Under the pieces are notes generated by a model, which saw only the letters and a list, made by a program, of their open reading frames with translations, made no database searches and was not told where the DNA came from. A stretch of DNA of 9,383 bases from Alphaproteobacteria bacterium (lineage in GTDB: Bacteria; Pseudomonadota; Alphaproteobacteria; JAEULC01), in contig JADZDN010000082.1 in assembly GCA_020851015.1 (NCBI GenBank), forward strand, positions 1 through 9,383, in the 5' to 3' direction. Positions 6,072 through 9,383 of this stretch are shown piece by piece; position 1 is the first letter of the stretch; each line of letters starts with the position of its first letter. A program made the position numbers and the translations under genes.

Positions 6072-6914
6072 TCAGCGCCACAAGCCCATCGTCACCGCCC
6101 CCAGCATGACCAGCAGCGCTGCCGCGTGGCGCCGCCAAGTCGCGCGCTCGCCCAGGATGACGGTGCCGATCAGCGCGGCGAAGATCACGCTGGTCTCCCG
6201 CAAGGCCGCCACGCCGCCCACCGGGGCGCGGCCCAAGGCCCACAGGAAGGTGCCGAAGGACAGGATGCCGAGCAGGCCGCTCAGCAGCACGCGGCCCGGA
6301 CCCGCGCGCCAGACGCCGATCACCGCGCGCCCGCGGGCGGCGAAGGCATAGGCAAGGAAGGTCGCCGTGTCGCACACGACCAGCCAAGCGGTGAAGCCCA
6401 GCCAGTCGCCGTTCAGCCGCACGCCCCAGGCGTCGACCGCGGAATAGGCGGCGACGGCGAGGCCAGTCAGCGCGGCGATCGCGAGCGTCGCGGCGTGCAA
6501 GCCTCGCCCGGCCCGCTCGCGCGCCAGCAGCAGCACGCCCAGCGAGATCAGCGCCACGCCCGCGAGCACGCCGGCACCCGGCCGCTCGCCCAACACTGCC
6601 AGCGCGATCAAGCAGGCCATGACCGGCGTCATGCCGCGCGCCAGCGGGTAGGCCTGGCCGAGATCGGCGCGGTGGTAGAGCAGCGCGAGCCCGATCTTGT
6701 AGCCCACATGCAGCAGCACCGACCCGGCGATGATCGCCAGCACCTGGGGCCGGGGGACCGCCACGAAGGGCAGGAACCCCAGCGCCACCGCGCCGCTTAC
6801 CAGGTTCATCCCCGCCAGCGCCACGACGCGGTCGCCGCTCGACTTCACCAGCGCGTGCCAGGTGGCGTGCAGCATAGCAGCGGCGAGGATGGCGAGGATG
6901 ACGGGAAGGGTCAT
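6072..6914 (-). CDS. EamA/DMT-superfamily permease
   Basis: Encodes 280 very hydrophobic residues, typical of ten-segment drug/metabolite transporters in the inner membrane. Two EamA repeats are visible. The first ends with YPLARGMTPVMACLIALAVLGERPG (89-113); the second has the equivalent APVGGVAALRETSVIFAALIGTVILGER (230-257). Each has the characteristic LGER at the end of a transmembrane helix. The ATG at 6914 opens directly into the first hydrophobic helix; the frame extends upstream to 7217 across the antitoxin gene, but that part lacks membrane character. No good Shine-Dalgarno is seen. A minus-strand TTGACC (6953-6958) could be its -35 but has no convincing -10. It converges on the MlrC-like gene with a 12-base gap and no obvious terminator. 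Substrate cannot be inferred; metabolite or amino-acid export is the family norm. Confidence 0.9.
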   Translation of the reverse strand: MTLPVILAILAAAMLHATWHALVKSSGDRVVALAGMNLVSGAVALGFLPFVAVPRPQVLAIIAGSVLLHVGYKIGLALLYHRADLGQAYPLARGMTPVMACLIALAVLGERPGAGVLAGVALISLGVLLLARERAGRGLHAATLAIAALTGLAVAAYSAVDAWGVRLNGDWLGFTAWLVVCDTATFLAYAFAARGRAVIGVWRAGPGRVLLSGLLGILSFGTFLWALGRAPVGGVAALRETSVIFAALIGTVILGERATWRRHAAALLVMLGAVTMGLWR

Positions 6915-6948
6915 GGGGCGTGCGGGCAGGCGGTAGCGCGCCCCGGGC

Positions 6949-6977
6949 TTGAGGTCAATCCCGGTGGCAGCTATATT
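6949..6977 (+). promoter_or_regulatory. Sigma70-type promoter of the toxin-antitoxin pair
   Basis: TTGAGG (6949-6954) and TATATT (6972-6977) are separated by exactly 17 bases, the best promoter-like arrangement in the window; TATTAT (6974-6979) is an overlapping alternative -10. Transcription would start near 6984, about 28 bases before the antitoxin ATG. The -35 sits inside a small dyad, TTGA-gg-TCAA (6949-6958), whose other strand offers TTGACC toward the divergent permease gene. Prediction by eye only. Confidence 0.6.
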
Positions 6978-6987
6978 ATGACCAATT

Positions 6988-6999
6988 TTCTGACCAGAA
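6988..6999. promoter_or_regulatory. Candidate operator dyad of the toxin-antitoxin pair
   Basis: TTCTG-AC-CAGAA is a perfect 5-bp inverted repeat with a 2-base centre. It lies just past the predicted transcription start and immediately before the Shine-Dalgarno GGAGG (7002-7006). A direct repeat TGACCA (6979-6984 and 6991-6996) overlaps it. Phd-family antitoxins usually repress their own operon by binding such dyads, alone or with the toxin, so autoregulation is a reasonable inference. Confidence 0.4.
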
Positions 7000-7011
7000 T
7001 CGGAGGCTGGT

Positions 7012-7245
7012 ATGAAGACGGTCAGCATCGCCAAGGCCAAGGCCTCGCTGAGCGAACTCGTCGACCGCGCCGAATCGGGCGAGGAGATCGCCATCACCCG
7101 CCACGGCAAGACGGTGGCGCGTCTGTCGCCGCCCGTCCCGCCGCGCAAGCCGCTGCCATCGCTGGCAGAGTTCCGAAAGAGCATGCCGCGCCTTTCGAAG
7201 CCGTCCGCCGTGCTCATTCGCGAGATGCGGGATGAAGACCCCTGA
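7012..7245 (+). CDS. Type II antitoxin, Phd/YefM family
   Basis: Encodes 77 residues. The first 40 form the Phd/YefM DNA-binding fold: a VSIAKAKASLSELVDRAESG segment (residues 4-23) followed by EEIAITRHGKTVARLSP (24-40). A proline-rich hinge (40-49) leads to a basic then acidic tail ending IREMRDEDP, which would wrap and inhibit the toxin. The ATG has GGAGG at 7002-7006, five bases away. The TGA stop shares its A with the toxin ATG (TGATG), the usual coupled arrangement. Autorepression through the leader dyad is inferred. Pairing of a Phd-type antitoxin with a PIN toxin is common, so the lack of an AbrB- or RHH-type VapB is not odd. Confidence 0.93.
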   Translation: MKTVSIAKAKASLSELVDRAESGEEIAITRHGKTVARLSPPVPPRKPLPSLAEFRKSMPRLSKPSAVLIREMRDEDP

Positions 7246-7682
7246 TGGTCTATCTCGATACCAGCATATTGGTACCGTATTTCCTCACGGAACCGACGAG
7301 TGCGAGGGTTGAGGACCTGTTACGCCGCCAAGTATCTGGCCAGCTTGCGACTAGCCATCTGGCCCGGCTGGAGTTCACGGCAGTGCTGGCGCGCCAGGCG
7401 CGGATGGGACGCATTGATGCCGCTGCCATTGGCAGGGGTGAAGCGACATTCGATGCGATCGTGGACGGATCGATGACGATGTTGGGGCCCGAGTTGGCCG
7501 ACTATGACTTGGCCAGAACCTATCTGCGGCGCCATGAAACCGGCCTACGTGCACCTGATGCATTGCACTTGGCCATTGCGGCCAACCAGCACGCGACCGC
7601 CATCTACACGCTCGACGCCGGCATGCTGAAGGCCGGTCGCTTGCTGGGGCTTCCGGTCCGCGCGGGTATCCGCACCGCCTGA
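7245..7682 (+). CDS. vapC: VapC-type PIN-domain ribonuclease toxin
   Basis: Encodes 145 residues, one complete PIN domain. PIN toxins cleave RNA, often tRNA or rRNA, with Mg2+ held by a cluster of acidic residues. All four expected acids are present: D5 in YLDTSIL, E43 in ARLEFTA, D105 in RAPDALHLAIA and D124 in TLDAGM, so the toxin looks intact and active. The start overlaps the antitoxin stop by one base. Composition differs from its neighbours: the first full line of the gene (7261-7320) is 55% GC by count, with codons such as TTG, ATA and TAT that the flanking genes avoid, suggesting horizontal acquisition. The target RNA cannot be told from the sequence. Confidence 0.94.
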   Translation: MVYLDTSILVPYFLTEPTSARVEDLLRRQVSGQLATSHLARLEFTAVLARQARMGRIDAAAIGRGEATFDAIVDGSMTMLGPELADYDLARTYLRRHETGLRAPDALHLAIAANQHATAIYTLDAGMLKAGRLLGLPVRAGIRTA

Positions 7683-7831
7683 CCGGCCGTTTTCCCGTCG
7701 CCCCCTTCACAACGCTTTGTTAACAGGGCATTGTTAGATCAAGGCTGGCTGTCGGGCGCCGTCGGCGGCGTGCCCAGGCCGGTTTTAAGGGCGTTTCCAC
7801 GCCCTCGACATACGGGGGGAACCGAATCGGC
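7683..7831 (+). promoter_or_regulatory. Upstream region of the transhydrogenase operon
   Basis: This 149-base spacer must carry the pnt promoter unless transcription reads through from the toxin gene. TTCACA (7706-7711) followed after 17 bases by CATTGT (7729-7734) is a weak sigma70 candidate. A TGTTAACA palindrome (7718-7725) and a direct repeat TTGTTA (7717-7722, 7731-7736, 14-base period) could bind a regulator. A 6-bp stem AGGGCG/CGCCCT (7788-7793, 7800-7805) sits in the leader. A GGGGGA (7815-7820) is the likely ribosome binding site, at a rather long 11 bases from the ATG. Confidence 0.35.
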
Positions 7832-8980
7832 ATGAAACTCGCGATTCCGAAGGAGCGTCGGGAAGGCGAGGCGCGCGCAGCCGCCACGCCCGATTCGGTC
7901 AAGAAGCTGATCGGCCTCGGCTTCGAGGTGACGGTCGAGGCCGGCGCCGGCGCCGGGGCAGCGATTTCCGACGAGCAGTACGCGGCCGCCGGCGCGAAGA
8001 TCGCGCCGGACGCGGCCAGCGCGCTCGCCGACGCCGACGTGATCCTGAAGGTGCAGCGCCCGATGTCGGCGGGCGAGGGCGCGGACGAGCTGGCCGGCAT
8101 CAAGCGCGGCGCGGTCCTGATCGGCATGCTGGCGCCCTACGCCAACAAGGACCAGATCCAGGCCTATGCCAATGCCGGCATCGAGGCCGTCGCGCTGGAG
8201 CTGGTGCCGCGCATCACCCGCGCGCAGTCGATGGACGTGCTGTCCTCGCAGGCGAACCTCGCGGGCTACCGCGCGGTGCTCGACGCGGCCTACGAGTTCG
8301 GCCGCGCCTTCCCGATGATGATGACGGCCGCCGGCACCGTGCCGCCGGCGCGCGCGCTGATCATGGGCGTGGGCGTGGCGGGGCTGCAGGCGATCGCCAC
8401 CGCCAAGCGCCTGGGCGCCGTGGTCTCCGCCACCGACGTGCGCCCCGCGACCAAGGAGCAGGTGGAAAGCCTGGGCGGCACCTTCGTCGCGGTGATGGAC
8501 GACGAGTTCAAGCAGGCCCAGACCGCGGGCGGCTACGCCAAGGAGATGTCGAAGGAGTACCAGGCGAAGCAGGCGGCGCTGATCGGCGAGACGATCAAGA
8601 AGCAGGACATCGTCATCACCACCGCGCTGATCCCCGGGCGCAAGGCGCCGGTGCTGGTGAGCGAGGACATGGTGAAGACGATGAAGCCGGGCTCGGTCAT
8701 CGTCGACCTGGCGGTCGAGCAGGGCGGCAACTGCCCCTTGAGCGAGGTCGGCAAGGTGGTGACGAAGCACGGCGTCAAGCTTGTGGGCCACACCAACGTG
8801 CCGAGCCGGATCGCGGTGGACGCCACGGCGCTCTACGCCCGCAATCTGGTCAACTACCTGACGCCCTTGATCGACAAGACCACCAAGGCGCTCAAGCTCG
8901 ACCTCGCCGACGAGGTGGTGAAGGGCAGCCTGCTGACGCACGACGGCAAGATCGTGCACCCGAATTTCGCCGCGGCCTGA
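7832..8980 (+). CDS. pntAA: NAD(P) transhydrogenase subunit alpha part 1 (domain I, NAD(H)-binding)
   Basis: Encodes 382 residues, matching the soluble domain I protein of the three-gene form known from Rhodospirillum rubrum (about 384). It binds NAD(H) and transfers hydride to NADP+ on subunit beta, driven by proton re-entry across the inner membrane, supplying NADPH. It starts MKLAIPKERREGE, and R127, Q132 and D135 in the PRITRAQSMD segment fall at the numbers I know for the R. rubrum hydride-transfer site. The Rossmann motif GVGVAG is at 179-184, with D202 at the end of the second strand for the NAD ribose. The mobile-loop region around residues 220-240 is present. The ATG at 7832 is the natural N-terminus. 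The next gene follows after 24 bases, so this is the first gene of a pnt operon. Confidence 0.97.
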   Translation: MKLAIPKERREGEARAAATPDSVKKLIGLGFEVTVEAGAGAGAAISDEQYAAAGAKIAPDAASALADADVILKVQRPMSAGEGADELAGIKRGAVLIGMLAPYANKDQIQAYANAGIEAVALELVPRITRAQSMDVLSSQANLAGYRAVLDAAYEFGRAFPMMMTAAGTVPPARALIMGVGVAGLQAIATAKRLGAVVSATDVRPATKEQVESLGGTFVAVMDDEFKQAQTAGGYAKEMSKEYQAKQAALIGETIKKQDIVITTALIPGRKAPVLVSEDMVKTMKPGSVIVDLAVEQGGNCPLSEVGKVVTKHGVKLVGHTNVPSRIAVDATALYARNLVNYLTPLIDKTTKALKLDLADEVVKGSLLTHDGKIVHPNFAAA

Positions 8981-9004
8981 CGGGGCGCGCAAGGGGACGA
9001 CACG

Positions 9005-9383
9005 ATGGATCCGACGCAATTCCAGAACACCGCCGCCGGCATCGCGCGCACCGCGCGGGGCCTCGCCGAGCAGGCCGACCAGCTGGTGGTGCAGGCCGGC
9101 ACCCTGGCGCAGTCCGCCGCCACCGCCGCGCATGGGGGCGCCGATCCGCTGGTGATCGGGCTCACCGTCTTCGTGCTGGCCTGCTTCGTCGGCTACTACG
9201 TGGTGTGGCGGGTGACGCCGGCGCTGCATTCGCCCCTGATGAGCGTCACCAACGCGGTGTCCTCGGTCATCATCGTCGGCGCGATGATCGCGGCCGGCCC
9301 GGCGGCGATCAGCTTCTCGAAGATCATGGGCTTCGTCGCGGTCATCCTGGCCTCGGTCAACATCTTCGGCGGGTTCATCGTGA
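9005..9383 (+). CDS. pntAB: NAD(P) transhydrogenase subunit alpha part 2 (membrane domain), 3' end outside window
   Basis: The frame from ATG 9005 is open to the window edge, giving 126 residues and one extra base, with no stop. It is the membrane part of the alpha subunit, contributing helices to the proton channel (domain II) with subunit beta. Hydrophobic segments are at about 50-67, 82-98 and 104-126, with the conserved link [20 protein letters not shown] (65-84). AAGGGG (8991-8996) is a good Shine-Dalgarno eight bases before the start. The N-terminal 45 residues are Ala/Gln-rich and likely form a helix ahead of the membrane part. The family length is about 100-140 residues, so only the last few are missing; pntB is expected next. 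Confidence 0.94.
   Translation, partial: MDPTQFQNTAAGIARTARGLAEQADQLVVQAGTLAQSAATAAHGGADPLVIGLTVFVLACFVGYYVVWRVTPALHSPLMSVTNAVSSVIIVGAMIAAGPAAISFSKIMGFVAVILASVNIFGGFIV

Noticed and set aside
6126..7235. A 369-codon plus-strand frame antisense to the permease and running into the antitoxin gene
   Set aside because: Composition is Gln/Arg/His-rich without motifs; the minus-strand frame has membrane segments and EamA motifs.
7631..7690. GGCCGGTC (7631-7638) and GACCGGCC (7681-7688) followed by GTTTT as a terminator for the toxin gene
   Set aside because: The arms are 42 bases apart and most of the loop is coding sequence; the T-run is too short for a convincing intrinsic terminator.
7739..9229. 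A 496-codon minus-strand frame antisense to the pnt genes
   Set aside because: His/Arg/Gly-rich sequence with no domain, opposite to two very strongly conserved genes.

Overview
The window looks like chromosomal DNA from a high-GC alphaproteobacterium, most likely Rhodospirillales-like. Three things point there: roughly 70% GC coding with strong third-position GC bias, a split alpha subunit of proton-translocating transhydrogenase (pntAA followed by pntAB) with the residue numbering of the Rhodospirillum rubrum protein, and a DUF2336 protein, a family I know mainly from Alphaproteobacteria. The genus cannot be fixed from the sequence. Ten protein genes are supported, the last one cut by the right edge. 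No rRNA, tRNA, CRISPR array, phage gene or transposase is visible.

Left part (1-3123): a pterin-4a-carbinolamine dehydratase gene on the minus strand faces away from a two-gene plus-strand operon. That operon encodes a beta-RFAP synthase-like GHMP protein (methanopterin biosynthesis) and MtdB, the NAD(P)-dependent methylene-tetrahydromethanopterin dehydrogenase. The pair implies that the organism makes tetrahydromethanopterin (or the dephospho form) and uses it to oxidise or detoxify formaldehyde-level C1 units. A minus-strand Nudix hydrolase converges on mtdB, and the two stop codons share one CTAG.

Middle part (3124-6914): a 222-base divergent spacer leads into a DUF2336 gene. Its stop codon lies inside the first of two related hairpin-forming repeats (4341-4416 and 4430-4507). 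These repeats are mirror copies of each other and carry substitutions that preserve pairing within each stem. They are the most unusual structure in the window. A full-length MlrC-like M81 metallopeptidase gene follows, with a convergent EamA/DMT-family permease gene.

Right part (6915-9383): a compact Phd-type antitoxin / VapC PIN toxin pair with a recognisable sigma70-type promoter and a small dyad in its leader. Its base composition is visibly lower in GC than its neighbours, which suggests acquisition. The pnt operon then begins with pntAA and a truncated pntAB; pntB would be expected beyond the edge.

Most genes are ordinary housekeeping or metabolic genes. I see no evidence of a new multi-gene system. 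The best candidates for follow-up are the paired palindromic repeats, the methanopterin/pterin gene neighbourhood and the divergent Nudix box.
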